DNA of 64,000 nt from Hyphomonadaceae bacterium (GTDB lineage: Bacteria > Pseudomonadota > Alphaproteobacteria > Caulobacterales > Hyphomonadaceae), in NCBI GenBank assembly GCA_030697555.1, contig JAUYPV010000049.1, forward strand, positions 62,001-126,000. The letters are read 5' to 3'. The translations under genes and the position numbers were made by a program. Shown here piece by piece: positions 41,503 through 50,165 of this stretch; within the stretch, counting starts at the first letter, position 1, and each line of letters starts with the position of its first letter. The notes beneath the pieces were generated by a model. That model was not told where the DNA came from and searched no databases. It saw only the letters and a list, made by a program, of their open reading frames with translations.

Positions 41503-42453
41503 CTAGTTGGCCAGCGAATCTGCATTCTTCCTTCTGATCACCCGCGCGTCGAGCAAGGCAGCGAGTGTATCGATCGCTCCCTCGCGATTTTCGACCTGGA
41601 GACGGATGGTCACGCGTCGATCCAGCAGCTCAGGCTGAGCAACCAGCAGCTTTCGGTCGAAGTATCGATTGAAATCCTCAATTACTTCTCGAACCGTTGC
41701 GTCCTCGTAGGTGACCACCCGCATGCGCCATTCGGACACCTGCGAGGGCGGTATTGATACGGGGGACGGAGGTGTTGCGGCGACGGGCAAAGATGCGGGG
41801 AGCCGCAGTAACTGGCCGGCGCTCAGATTCGCGATCACCGACTCCCCTGATCCTGTCATGCGGCAGAGCTGGACCTGCCCCTCACTAACTGAGACCTGGA
41901 GCACGCCGTCTCTCTGCCGAACGTTGAAGGAGGTGCCCACGGCGCGAACCTCAAGGCCGCCGACACGCACGACAAAAGGCTTGTCCGGATCGGGCTTCAC
42001 GGAGAACGCAGCTTCTCCCTCCGAAAGGGTCACAAGGCGCTCGGTCTCCGTAAACTTGTAGCTGACGTTCGACGCGACGTTGACTGCAATGACGCTGCCA
42101 TCCGGCATCGACTGCGTCTTCTGCTGACCCTCAGCCGTGACGATTGGTGTGTCCGCCGGAGCTGACATCAGGCTGGCGGTTGCAATCCCGCCAATCAGCA
42201 GGGCAGCTACCGCCGCCGCAGCGGGAAGGAACAGAGACCGAGGTTTCTTCGCCGGCGTCGGCTCGCTACCCTTCAGAACGGCAAGATCATCCCAGAGCTC
42301 ACGCATGGCATCGAGCGCCGCCATGTTGCGGGGGTCAGCCTTCCATGCGTCGAATTCAGCTCGCTGCTCGACGAGCATGACCCCTGCCCGCTCGGCCGCA
42401 AACCATTTGGCGGCCTGATCCTGGCGACTGAGCTTTGTCGCATCGGAGGACAT
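41503..42453 (-). CDS. FecR-family anti-sigma/signal protein
   Basis: 316 residues from ATG 42453, with GGGAGAG upstream. An N-terminal DUF4880-like cytosolic domain (AAKWFAAERAGVMLVEQRAEFDAW) is followed by one membrane segment (LFLPAAAAVAALLIGGIATASL), the FecR domain (GQQKTQSMPDGSVIAVNVASNVSY, VRAVGTSFNVRQ) and an STN-like DUF4974 end (VREVIEDFNRYFDRKLLV). It passes the ligand signal from the receptor at 47332 to the ECF factor at 40167. Confidence 0.9.
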   Translation of the reverse strand: MSSDATKLSRQDQAAKWFAAERAGVMLVEQRAEFDAWKADPRNMAALDAMRELWDDLAVLKGSEPTPAKKPRSLFLPAAAAVAALLIGGIATASLMSAPADTPIVTAEGQQKTQSMPDGSVIAVNVASNVSYKFTETERLVTLSEGEAAFSVKPDPDKPFVVRVGGLEVRAVGTSFNVRQRDGVLQVSVSEGQVQLCRMTGSGESVIANLSAGQLLRLPASLPVAATPPSPVSIPPSQVSEWRMRVVTYEDATVREVIEDFNRYFDRKLLVAQPELLDRRVTIRLQVENREGAIDTLAALLDARVIRRKNADSLAN

Positions 42454-42508
42454 CTCATCTCTCCCAGCATCGCGCAGCCCAGCTGCCGGTCCGATTGTGG
42501 AGTCACAT

Positions 42509-42613
42509 ATGACGGAATCCGAAGACAGAAAATTCAAACCAGCAGGAATCGAAGAAAAAGAAAAATCCAGCGATTGGGAGGTAGGGAGGCGGCGTCCTCG
42601 CGCGGCTAACTAG
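42509..42613 (+). CDS. Small ORF upstream of lasso C, 34 residues
   Basis: ATG 42509 has TGGAG eight bases before it and encodes a highly charged peptide (MTESEDRKFKPAG, then EEKEKSSDWEVGRRRPRAAN). It lacks the T-x-G cleavage pattern of a lasso precursor. It overlaps the fecR promoter region. It may be chance. Confidence 0.25.
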   Translation: MTESEDRKFKPAGIEEKEKSSDWEVGRRRPRAAN

Positions 42614-42685
42614 AATCCCCCTCCGCCATCATCGAAACGACGACGAAAACCGTCGGTCCGTAGGGTACGTTCACGCCTGCGTCTG

Positions 42686-42708
42686 GCTCTCCTTTGCGTA
42701 GGGAGAGC
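42686..42708 (+). promoter_or_regulatory. Hairpin in the leader of lasso C
   Basis: GCTCTCC pairs with GGAGAGC around a 9-base loop, ending 23 bp before the TTG start of the macrolactam synthetase gene. It could act in the mRNA leader. Confidence 0.35.
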
Positions 42709-42731
42709 TGCCCTCATAATCGCAGGGTTCT

Positions 42732-44549
42732 TTGGATCGGTTTATCGCATTCGTATGGGATCCAGAGCGGGTAGATCGCACCGAACGTATATCGCGATGG
42801 ACCTCCCAGCTGATGGCCAAATCCAAGGCTTGGACCGAGGCCTTCACCGGTCGTGGCCTCACAATCTTGTCGAGCGCACCCCCCGACAGCACCCCTCGCC
42901 TGAGCGTGCTGACGGATGGGAAAGGCGTGGTCGTCGGAACACTCTTTGAGACCGGATACGAGGAACACGGGCCTCAACTCCGCCTCGATCAGGAAACGAC
43001 CGACCGCGTTGTTGTCAGTGGCGGCCAAGAGCTCCTTTCTCGCTTCTGGGGCCACTACGTCGCTTTCATTCAAGATCCCGATGCGCGCCTCACTCATATC
43101 CTTCGCGATCCGTGTGGCGCTACGCCTTGCTTCTACACGCACGTCAATGGCGTTGATGTGCTATGCTCGTTCGTAGACGACATTGCCGAATTGAACGGTG
43201 TGCGCTTCTCAATCAATTGGGACTCTGTGCGCGCCTACTTCCTGTCAAACCATTTCATCAACACGCGGACCGGACTTAGCGAACTAACGGAGTTGCTCCC
43301 CGGGCAGCGGTTGACCTGGCGATCGAGCAATCGGCCCGTGACGAGCTCGCTGTGGAATCCCGTTGCGATTGGTGGCGCCCCGAACCTGCAATCGTACGAG
43401 GCAACGCGAGAGGACTTTCGAATAGTCACCGAAAGGTGTGTCGGCGCATGGGCCCGCGCCGGCGGAAGCGTCCTTGTGAGGATGTCGGGCGGCTTGGACT
43501 CCTCGATCGTCGCCGGTCTTGTGCGACGGGCAAGCGAAAACGGGGTGTTGGGAGTGCATTTTGTCAACCGAGGCTATGAAGCCTTTGAACTCGGCTTGGC
43601 GCGTGAAGCATCAGCACACGCCGGCATCCAGCTCGTCGAGCAGACCTTTGACCGGGCCACCATCAGCTTTCGCGCCGCCGCGAGCGGGCCGCGCTTGGCG
43701 CGGCCAACGAAGCAGCTGCTAGGAACCGACGCCGACGCCAAACTCATCGAGATCTGCAAAATCACGGGCGCCCAGACTGTAATGGGCGGCCACGGTGGAG
43801 ACAGTATATTCCTCCAGCGATCCATCGCGGGAGACGCGCTGACCGACTACCTGCGGATCAAGGGCCTTGGACGCGATATCTGGCGCGTCGCCTATGACAC
43901 GGCCGTTTTGCTTGAGTCTTCGATCTGGCACGTTGGGAAGGATGCGGCGTTGAAGGTGATCCGCGGCCGGCGATGGAATGCGGATACATTGCTTGAGGAT
44001 GCCAAGGTCAGCCCGCACCAGTTGCTGACGCAGGAGTCAATTGCTTCAACATCGCCAGAATCGCTGACGTCGATGTGGTTGGCCGAAGCAACGGATCTGC
44101 CCAACGGAAAGTCCGAACAGCTTCGCAATATTCTGGCGCTTCGAAACTACCATCCTGCCAGAGGTCATGCCCTCGCCCACAACGCGGTCCATCCGCTTAT
44201 ATCGCAACCTCTTGTCGAACTCGCCCTGAGGACGCCAACGTATCTTTTCAGCTTTGGTGGCGCCGACCGCGCCCTCGAGAGAGACGCATTTCGCGACTGC
44301 ATCCCCGCCTCTGTGGCGCGAAGGTACAACAAGGGCTTCGTCAACCACAGTGTCATCGCGAGCGTTGTCGACGACCTGGACTATATTCGCGAGTTCGTCC
44401 TGGGCGGCTCGTGTGTACGCAGCGGGCTCCTAGATTGTCGTAAAGTCGAGCGCCTCGTAACCTCCGAGCAGTTGCTGCAGGGCCAGGGCATCGGCGCTCT
44501 GATGGACCTCGTTGCCGTGGAGTCGTGGCTCGCGCCTTGGAACGCCTGA
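42732..44549 (+). CDS. Lasso peptide macrolactam synthetase C (asparagine synthetase-like)
   Basis: 605 residues from a TTG start (MDRFIAFVWDP, typical for this family). The N-terminal half is a degenerate glutamine amidotransferase-like domain without the Cys2 of AsnB. The C-terminal half is the ATP-dependent synthetase with the PP-loop MSGGLDSSI near residue 250. It adenylates the side chain of core Glu9 and joins it to the Gly1 amine to form the ring. Precursor genes follow on the same strand 126 bp downstream. Confidence 0.85.
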   Translation: MDRFIAFVWDPERVDRTERISRWTSQLMAKSKAWTEAFTGRGLTILSSAPPDSTPRLSVLTDGKGVVVGTLFETGYEEHGPQLRLDQETTDRVVVSGGQELLSRFWGHYVAFIQDPDARLTHILRDPCGATPCFYTHVNGVDVLCSFVDDIAELNGVRFSINWDSVRAYFLSNHFINTRTGLSELTELLPGQRLTWRSSNRPVTSSLWNPVAIGGAPNLQSYEATREDFRIVTERCVGAWARAGGSVLVRMSGGLDSSIVAGLVRRASENGVLGVHFVNRGYEAFELGLAREASAHAGIQLVEQTFDRATISFRAAASGPRLARPTKQLLGTDADAKLIEICKITGAQTVMGGHGGDSIFLQRSIAGDALTDYLRIKGLGRDIWRVAYDTAVLLESSIWHVGKDAALKVIRGRRWNADTLLEDAKVSPHQLLTQESIASTSPESLTSMWLAEATDLPNGKSEQLRNILALRNYHPARGHALAHNAVHPLISQPLVELALRTPTYLFSFGGADRALERDAFRDCIPASVARRYNKGFVNHSVIASVVDDLDYIREFVLGGSCVRSGLLDCRKVERLVTSEQLLQGQGIGALMDLVAVESWLAPWNA

Positions 44550-44583
44550 CATCCACGCGGCGCTTCATCGCGCGCCAGACAAA

Positions 44584-44600
44584 AATATTCCGGAAATATT
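44584..44600. promoter_or_regulatory. Palindrome before precursor genes
   Basis: AATATT-CCGGA-AATATT lies between lasso C and the first precursor, and a perfect GCGCATGCGC follows at about 44612. Either could control a separate precursor promoter. Confidence 0.4.
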
Positions 44601-44675
44601 CTGACGTGAGCGCATGCGCGTATGAGACGCTCTCCATGTCGCGGCCCCGCGACGATCCACGACAGGAGAAACGTT

Positions 44676-44789
44676 ATGATCAGGCTTGGTCAAGTTTCAA
44701 AAGAGACCCGTGGCCCCGTCATCCCGAACTATTGGGAAGACACCATCGAGTTCCTCGATGGCAACGTCATCCGGAAGCCGATGGGCTGA
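44676..44789 (+). CDS. Lasso peptide precursor A1
   Basis: 37 residues from ATG 44676, with AGGAG seven bases upstream. The leader is MIRLGQVSKETR, with Thr at -2 before the cut, as lasso proteases require. The LG and TR-G pattern resembles astexin-type leaders. The core of 25 residues (codons 44712-44786) starts GPVIPNYWE, then DTIEFLDGNV, and ends RKPMG. Gly1 and Glu9 give a nine-residue ring; bulky residues in the tail (Phe, Leu, Ile, Arg, Lys) could be plugs. My hand sum for the cyclised, unmodified core is about 2841.4 Da monoisotopic. An in-frame ATG at 44622 would give a 30-residue leader, but the ribosome site favours 44676. Confidence 0.85.
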   Translation: MIRLGQVSKETRGPVIPNYWEDTIEFLDGNVIRKPMG

Positions 44790-44914
44790 CCAGCTCGAAG
44801 GACGCGCCGGGCGTGGTTCAATTCATCTCGTCCGGCGCCGCCCGAGGTGACCTGCCACATGCTTATCGAAAGGCTCCCCGCAGCAGAACCCACCCTGTGG
44901 ACAAGGAGTGTCCA

Positions 44915-45094
44915 ATGGCCACCCTAGGCTCCTTTACTGCTTCGACGCGCGGCACAGTCGTTCCCAATTATGTCGAAGATCCTGTCCTGTGCGATCCTGG
45001 CTCGCTTTTTCGTTGCCTCGGACCTGCAAAACGCGACGTCTTCGGCCGGATGATCTTTTCAGTGGAGCTGCGAAGCAATGCAATACCACTCTAA
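44915..45094 (+). CDS. Lasso peptide precursor A2, unusually long tail
   Basis: 59 residues from ATG 44915, with AAGGAG six bases upstream. Leader MATLGSFTASTR and core start GTVVPNYVED are clearly paralogous to A1, again giving Gly1-Glu9. After that the sequences part. The frame runs on to a 47-residue core with Cys14 and Cys22 and ends antisense within the last 36 bp of the isopeptidase gene. Known cores are about 15-26 residues. Either the tail is trimmed, or a frameshift has replaced the original end. Confidence 0.7.
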   Translation: MATLGSFTASTRGTVVPNYVEDPVLCDPGSLFRCLGPAKRDVFGRMIFSVELRSNAIPL

Positions 45095-47338
45095 GCGGTC
45101 GTGCGCGCGCTCGTCTTGAGGAAGCGCGCATTGCCGGTCCCGCATTTCACGCCAGCGCGCCGCCTGCGCTTCTCGATCCACGCCCGTCGGTTCGATACCT
45201 TTCAGCCAGAAGTTGATCCACTCAACGTTGCGATCGTAAACCGCAAGCCGCTGACGAGGATTGTTCTTGTAATGATACGCATCCGCGAACACGTACATCT
45301 CGACCGCTCTGTCGTATTCTTGCAGCGCGCCATAAAGCTGCATCATGCCCGGGTATTCAGCTTCGGGCAGTTGCATGAGAAGCGGCGTACGAATCTTTTC
45401 AGCGTTCCACGCGGGAGAGTCTCTGAGAATGCCGTCGCGAGCATCGTAGGGGCGCGAAAGGCCTTGCTGTCTGGCTCTGGCTTCACAGGATCGGTAGTTG
45501 GCGGTGAGATAGCAGGCGACCGCGTCAAACGAGCCGCCGGTGGTGACCATGGCAGCGGTGAATTTGCGCGACACAGTTAGCGCATAAGCGGTGTGTGTCG
45601 TGCTCCCGCTGAAACCCGAAAGCGCGACGCGATCCGGATCGACCAATCGAGCGTCGGAGAGGGCGTCGACAGCATTCTGGAAGAAATCGAGGGCGCTCAG
45701 ATCGGCCGTGACAGGCGTCATATCGAACCCAGGCGCCCGTCGGACGACGCTGCCCCCCAAGTCGACGCAGACAGCAGCATAGCCAAGAGACGCAAGTACG
45801 TGCTCGGGCACGTCCCTCCCGGAACCGCCCTGCAGGAACCCTCGGCATGTGTATGACGTGATGACGAGAGGCCTAAGAGGCGTCGCCCCTGGACCACGCG
45901 GAAGAATCACATTTCCAACAGTGGTATTCCCGTAGCGATCCGTGAGTGCGATTTTCGAAGAAACACCCAGGCTGGAAACCGGCACGTTCGGGTTTGGGTC
46001 AAACACGGAATCGACGCGCCCGGTTTCCAAACCGATAGAAACGACGCGCGGCGGAAGGCTCGCGGCAGCGGCGATGCATATCGCCTGATCGCTCGCTAGC
46101 TGACAGGCTCCAACGGTTCCGGACTCGGCTGAGCCGAGCACACCTTGCTCTTCCGCCACTATCCGAACAACGTCAGTGGGAATGTTCCAGATGGCGAGAC
46201 GGGAGACACCAAGCGTTTCCGTCTGCAGCACGAGCTCACGGTAGTTCGCTCGCCATCCGACTATCTGAATCAAATCAGCCTGGAGGCAGACCGGGTCCTC
46301 GCACGATGTGGGAGGAGTGGCTCCCTCTTCCCGGCTGCGCCATGATGGTCGCTTCCCAGATCGTGGCCATTGTCCGCCGCCCCCATCCAACGCCGGGACT
46401 TCTTCTATGGATGCAACCAGATCACCACTGTCCAGTGTTGGTGGCTTGACTGCAGCTATTCCCGACGCGGCGCTGAAGCCTGGCGAGAGCTGGCTCGCGA
46501 CAAGAAAGGCGCGCGCGTCCTCGCCTCCCAGCCTTGTTGGAGCTTTGCCTCCGATCTGAAGCATCACGCGAAGCGGCTGGCCGCCCAGTAGAGTTCCGCG
46601 GCGGCCCGACATGGCATTCTCGAGATGCCTGTATGTCGCCATGCGGCCGTTCACTGGAAAGCTACTCGAAATCGGAAAGCCCTTAATGACCGTCGGATCC
46701 ATCAGGACCCCGTGTTCGTATTCGGCAGTTTCAGCTTGCTTAATCTCTCTGCGGGTAGCGCCAGCTGCTGCGTAGATGAGCGCGCCGTCCCCTTCGATCT
46801 CAAAGCCAACGATGTCGGCCTCATCGCGGGTAACTTGGCTGACCTGCGTGCCGTCACGCTGCGCTCGCCAGATCTGCATTTCCCGCCCGGAAAGCTTGCG
46901 GAAGTAGATCCAGTTGCTGTCGGGCGACCATTGCGGCGCCTCGCCTGCGATGCCGCCATTGTTGTTCCAGAGCGGGTCGCCGCCATCGACGAGACCAGTT
47001 GTCTCGCCGTTTCGAAGGTCAATCACGCGCCACGTAAGTCCCGTCGTTGTCGAGGCGGTGTCTTGATGCTCAACGCGAATGACTACGAACTGCTGGTTTG
47101 GAGCAACCGCGAGTACAGATATCAATCGCAACTCGACCAGTTCGCGCGTTGAAAGTTCATGGGCGGCAGGCGTTTCCGTATGCACGCTCCCGACGGAAGA
47201 TCCGACGCCAGCTGCGCAGCCCGCCTGGAGAAACGTTGCCGCCAGGAAGGCGAAGGCCGCACTAGCCCGTTTCGAAAAACCCCACAATGCATCACAAAAC
47301 TGACAGTGCCGTTTCGATTGAAATGGAAATCTCACCAT
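45059..47338 (-). CDS. Lasso peptide isopeptidase (AtxE-like, prolyl oligopeptidase fold)
   Basis: 759 residues. The N-terminus has a signal sequence with a lipobox-like LQAGC near residue 41, so it may be a lipoprotein. A beta-propeller-like region (QWSPDSNWIYFRKLSGREMQIW) is followed by an alpha/beta hydrolase domain with nucleophile SGFSGST near 577 and a C-terminal His (AYHYKNN) near 689. Isopeptidases of this family open the macrolactam of the cognate lasso peptide. The gene overlaps the receptor gene by 7 bp and is translated after it, so uptake and opening are coupled. Confidence 0.85.
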   Translation of the reverse strand: MVRFPFQSKRHCQFCDALWGFSKRASAAFAFLAATFLQAGCAAGVGSSVGSVHTETPAAHELSTRELVELRLISVLAVAPNQQFVVIRVEHQDTASTTTGLTWRVIDLRNGETTGLVDGGDPLWNNNGGIAGEAPQWSPDSNWIYFRKLSGREMQIWRAQRDGTQVSQVTRDEADIVGFEIEGDGALIYAAAGATRREIKQAETAEYEHGVLMDPTVIKGFPISSSFPVNGRMATYRHLENAMSGRRGTLLGGQPLRVMLQIGGKAPTRLGGEDARAFLVASQLSPGFSAASGIAAVKPPTLDSGDLVASIEEVPALDGGGGQWPRSGKRPSWRSREEGATPPTSCEDPVCLQADLIQIVGWRANYRELVLQTETLGVSRLAIWNIPTDVVRIVAEEQGVLGSAESGTVGACQLASDQAICIAAAASLPPRVVSIGLETGRVDSVFDPNPNVPVSSLGVSSKIALTDRYGNTTVGNVILPRGPGATPLRPLVITSYTCRGFLQGGSGRDVPEHVLASLGYAAVCVDLGGSVVRRAPGFDMTPVTADLSALDFFQNAVDALSDARLVDPDRVALSGFSGSTTHTAYALTVSRKFTAAMVTTGGSFDAVACYLTANYRSCEARARQQGLSRPYDARDGILRDSPAWNAEKIRTPLLMQLPEAEYPGMMQLYGALQEYDRAVEMYVFADAYHYKNNPRQRLAVYDRNVEWINFWLKGIEPTGVDREAQAARWREMRDRQCALPQDERAHDRLEWYCIASQLH

Positions 47339-50034
47339 GCTTTGGAGAGGCCCACCACGACGAGTGTACCGAGCGGATTGGCGTTCGCTGGATCGAAGCC
47401 GACCGGGAGGATGATGTTCGCGCCCAAACCTGTCCGCAGAAGCGGCGGATCGGCGTCCAAGAGATTCTGAATGCTCAGACTGAGGCGCGTACCATCCTTC
47501 GACGCCGCACTCCCCGCTCTTCCGAAATCATACGTCAGCGCGAGATCGACGGTCGTCCAGCTGTCGATTTTTTGCTGGCCGATCGGCGCCTGCCTGTTCG
47601 TATAGCTGTCGACGTAGTTCAGGCCAATCGTGCCGCTGAAGGCGCCATTGGTGAGACCGGCGTGAAAGCGGCCCCGCCAGTTTGCTGGCTGGCCGGGAAC
47701 GTCGGTCGCCGGCAGAACGGCGCCGGCGCCCGAACCCTGTTTCTCGAACTTCAGTATGTGTGTGACGTTTGCGCCGAGGTTGAGATCACCCCATGCCGTA
47801 TCGAATTGGTTTGACGCATTGAAGTCGATCCCTTGCTGGCGCGAAAGAGCAAGATTCTTGAAACGCGTATCGTAAATCCACACATCCGTGCGAGCCGCCA
47901 AAGCTGCAGCGGCCGCCGCGGGATCGGTGACATTGATGCTTGTCGTGTTGAACAACAGGCGTGTCGCGCGAAGAGCGTCTTCGATAAACGCGGGAGATGG
48001 CGGACGATAGATGAGATCAGGGAGGAGGCTCGGGTTCACGAAAGGGTTCAAGCCGCCGGTCGGAGCGACTTCGATGCGATTGGCGTAGTCGACGTCGTAG
48101 TAAGTGGCGCTGAATCGCAGCCCATCGTCCCAGGTGGGTTCGTAGTCGAAGCCGAGCGTGTATGAAGTGGCCGTTTCGGATGAGAGATTGGCGTCGCCAT
48201 AACCCGTCACCGCCAAGAGAATGGATGGCTGACCGCCCACAGTCTCCGGTGTGAGGTAATGCAAACCGCCGGTATTATCGAGTTGCGTCAGCGAGGGTGC
48301 GCGGAAGGACCGGCCGTAGGTGCCCCTGAAGCGTAGCGACTCCACCGGCTCCCATGCAAAGCCCACCTTTGGATCGGTTGAATCACCGAAGTCCCGCGCG
48401 ACCGAGGTTTCGCTTGTGTCCTGGTAGTCGGTGTATCGCGCTGCCAGGCTGAGCGCGAACGACCGCACGAGCGGGACTTGCTGGCTCGGTCCGATCAGTG
48501 GCGTCCACACTTCGGCGAATGCGTAGGTGGATCGGCGACCGAGCGACCCGGCGCTTTGAATGCTCGTGATCGGGCTGCGGCCCTTGAATTCTTCTTCCAG
48601 TACTCCGGCGCCGACGGAAAATCGCAGGTCGCCACCGGGCAGACTTGCGAGCGTGCCATCGAGCTTTCCCATGACATCGAGCTGAGAGTTGCGCGTGCCG
48701 AAGTTCGAGATAGTTGTCGTTGGAGGAACGCGGTTCGGCCTGACCAACGACAGGAACCCGTCGACGTCAATTTCCGAATACGCCGCCGAAAGGTCCGCCA
48801 CGAGATTGTCGGTTACTTCATACTCCGCTGCAAGCGAGGCGAACACCTGATCAGTTTGGCTGGTGTAGCGACTGAACGTTCGGTTGGCGAGAACGGGACT
48901 ACTGAGATTCGAATAGGAGTTCTTCACCTTCCTCCAGCTTTGCCCGAAGTCCGCATTCAGCGTCAGTCGGTCTGCAAGACCTTGCGATGCGGTCACAAAG
49001 ATGTGGTGACGCGTGTCAACGGGCGTCAGGTTTCCAGGACCGGCGGCCGCTGCGTACGATCGGTCGGAAGTCTCAAGGGCAGATGCCGCGTGGAAACTAT
49101 AGGACGCGAGACCATGTCCGCCGTCCCATCTGCTTCCGAAAGTTTGGCTCGCGTCCGACTGGCGCAGTCCACCCCGCGTAACTCCGCCGTACGATAGTCG
49201 CGTCTCAGCACCTTCGAAGTCGTCGCGGAGAATGAAATTTATTACGCCCCCAATGGCGTCCGAGCCGTAGATCGCGGATGCCCCATCCGCCAACACCTCA
49301 ACGCGGTCCAGCGCTGCCGCTGGGATCAGCGAAACGTCGGCGCTGCGACCACCATTGGAAAGAGAAATCCGCCGGCCATTCACGAGCGTGAGTGTGGTTC
49401 CAACCCCGAGGCCGCGTAGATCGACGGAAGTGACCGCATCCGGGTTGGTCCCTGCGGTGTTGGCGCCCGGCGCATACTGGGAAAAGGTTCCGAGGTTTTG
49501 GGGTAGTTTGCCGACGAATTGCTCGGTCGTGACGGCCCCTGTCCGGGCAATGTCCGCGCTTGTGTAGACATCGACGGCCGAGGAAGCAGGTTGGGCCCCT
49601 CGGATGTTCGTGCCGGTAACGATAACTCTATCGCCAGCCTCGTCGGCAGGCGGGGCGGTCGTCGGCGGGGGCGCAGCTTCCGCTTGATCCTTGGCGACAA
49701 TCTTCACCGCGTTAGACTGGACGAACACATAAGTAAGGCCGGACCCTTGCAACAATCGATCAAGGGCCGAGGCGGCGCTCATCTGGCCTCGAACCTCGGG
49801 ACCGCGCTTGCCTTCGACCAGCGATGTCGCGGCCAGAACAGACAAGTCCGCCTGACGCCCCAGGCTAAGTAGGGCCGACGAAAGCGGCTGGCTTTCTATG
49901 TTGAATGTGTAGCTCTGCGTCTGCGCGCAAGCTGGCGAGATAGCCGGCAGGGTGATGGCAAGCGGCGCTGCCGCCAGGAGAGCTGCCCGGAAGGGGCCAA
50001 TGCTAACTCGTCTCCGACTTACGTTCCGCTGCAT
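47332..50034 (-). CDS. FecA-type TonB-dependent receptor with STN domain (lasso cluster)
   Basis: 900 residues from ATG 50034, with GAGGGCGGG upstream. After a signal peptide (ITLPAISPACAQ), residues about 40-115 form an STN (secretin/TonB N-terminal) domain (YTFNIESQPLSSALLSLGRQ), then come the plug (DRVIVTGTNIRGAQPASS, VEVLADGASAIYGSDAIGGV) and a barrel ending in aromatic LSKAW. The STN domain contacts FecR, so this receptor both imports and signals. By context the ligand is one of the two lasso peptides. Confidence 0.9.
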   Translation of the reverse strand: MQRNVSRRRVSIGPFRAALLAAAPLAITLPAISPACAQTQSYTFNIESQPLSSALLSLGRQADLSVLAATSLVEGKRGPEVRGQMSAASALDRLLQGSGLTYVFVQSNAVKIVAKDQAEAAPPPTTAPPADEAGDRVIVTGTNIRGAQPASSAVDVYTSADIARTGAVTTEQFVGKLPQNLGTFSQYAPGANTAGTNPDAVTSVDLRGLGVGTTLTLVNGRRISLSNGGRSADVSLIPAAALDRVEVLADGASAIYGSDAIGGVINFILRDDFEGAETRLSYGGVTRGGLRQSDASQTFGSRWDGGHGLASYSFHAASALETSDRSYAAAAGPGNLTPVDTRHHIFVTASQGLADRLTLNADFGQSWRKVKNSYSNLSSPVLANRTFSRYTSQTDQVFASLAAEYEVTDNLVADLSAAYSEIDVDGFLSLVRPNRVPPTTTISNFGTRNSQLDVMGKLDGTLASLPGGDLRFSVGAGVLEEEFKGRSPITSIQSAGSLGRRSTYAFAEVWTPLIGPSQQVPLVRSFALSLAARYTDYQDTSETSVARDFGDSTDPKVGFAWEPVESLRFRGTYGRSFRAPSLTQLDNTGGLHYLTPETVGGQPSILLAVTGYGDANLSSETATSYTLGFDYEPTWDDGLRFSATYYDVDYANRIEVAPTGGLNPFVNPSLLPDLIYRPPSPAFIEDALRATRLLFNTTSINVTDPAAAAAALAARTDVWIYDTRFKNLALSRQQGIDFNASNQFDTAWGDLNLGANVTHILKFEKQGSGAGAVLPATDVPGQPANWRGRFHAGLTNGAFSGTIGLNYVDSYTNRQAPIGQQKIDSWTTVDLALTYDFGRAGSAASKDGTRLSLSIQNLLDADPPLLRTGLGANIILPVGFDPANANPLGTLVVVGLSKAW

Positions 50035-50165
50035 CCCGCCCTCGCATGTGTGACGGTGGATTAGCCGCGCGAGCCGGCGCTTTCCCTACCTCCCATCTTC
50101 ATAAACGTATGTCCGATTTCCCCGCGACGCCGGCTTGCGAGATCAGGGTTCGGCAGAACGACGCG

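Noticed and set aside
44525-44914. N-terminal extension of the A2 frame to 44525
   Set aside because: It overlaps lasso C and A1 in another frame and has no leader features; ATG 44915 has AAGGAG upstream and aligns with A1.
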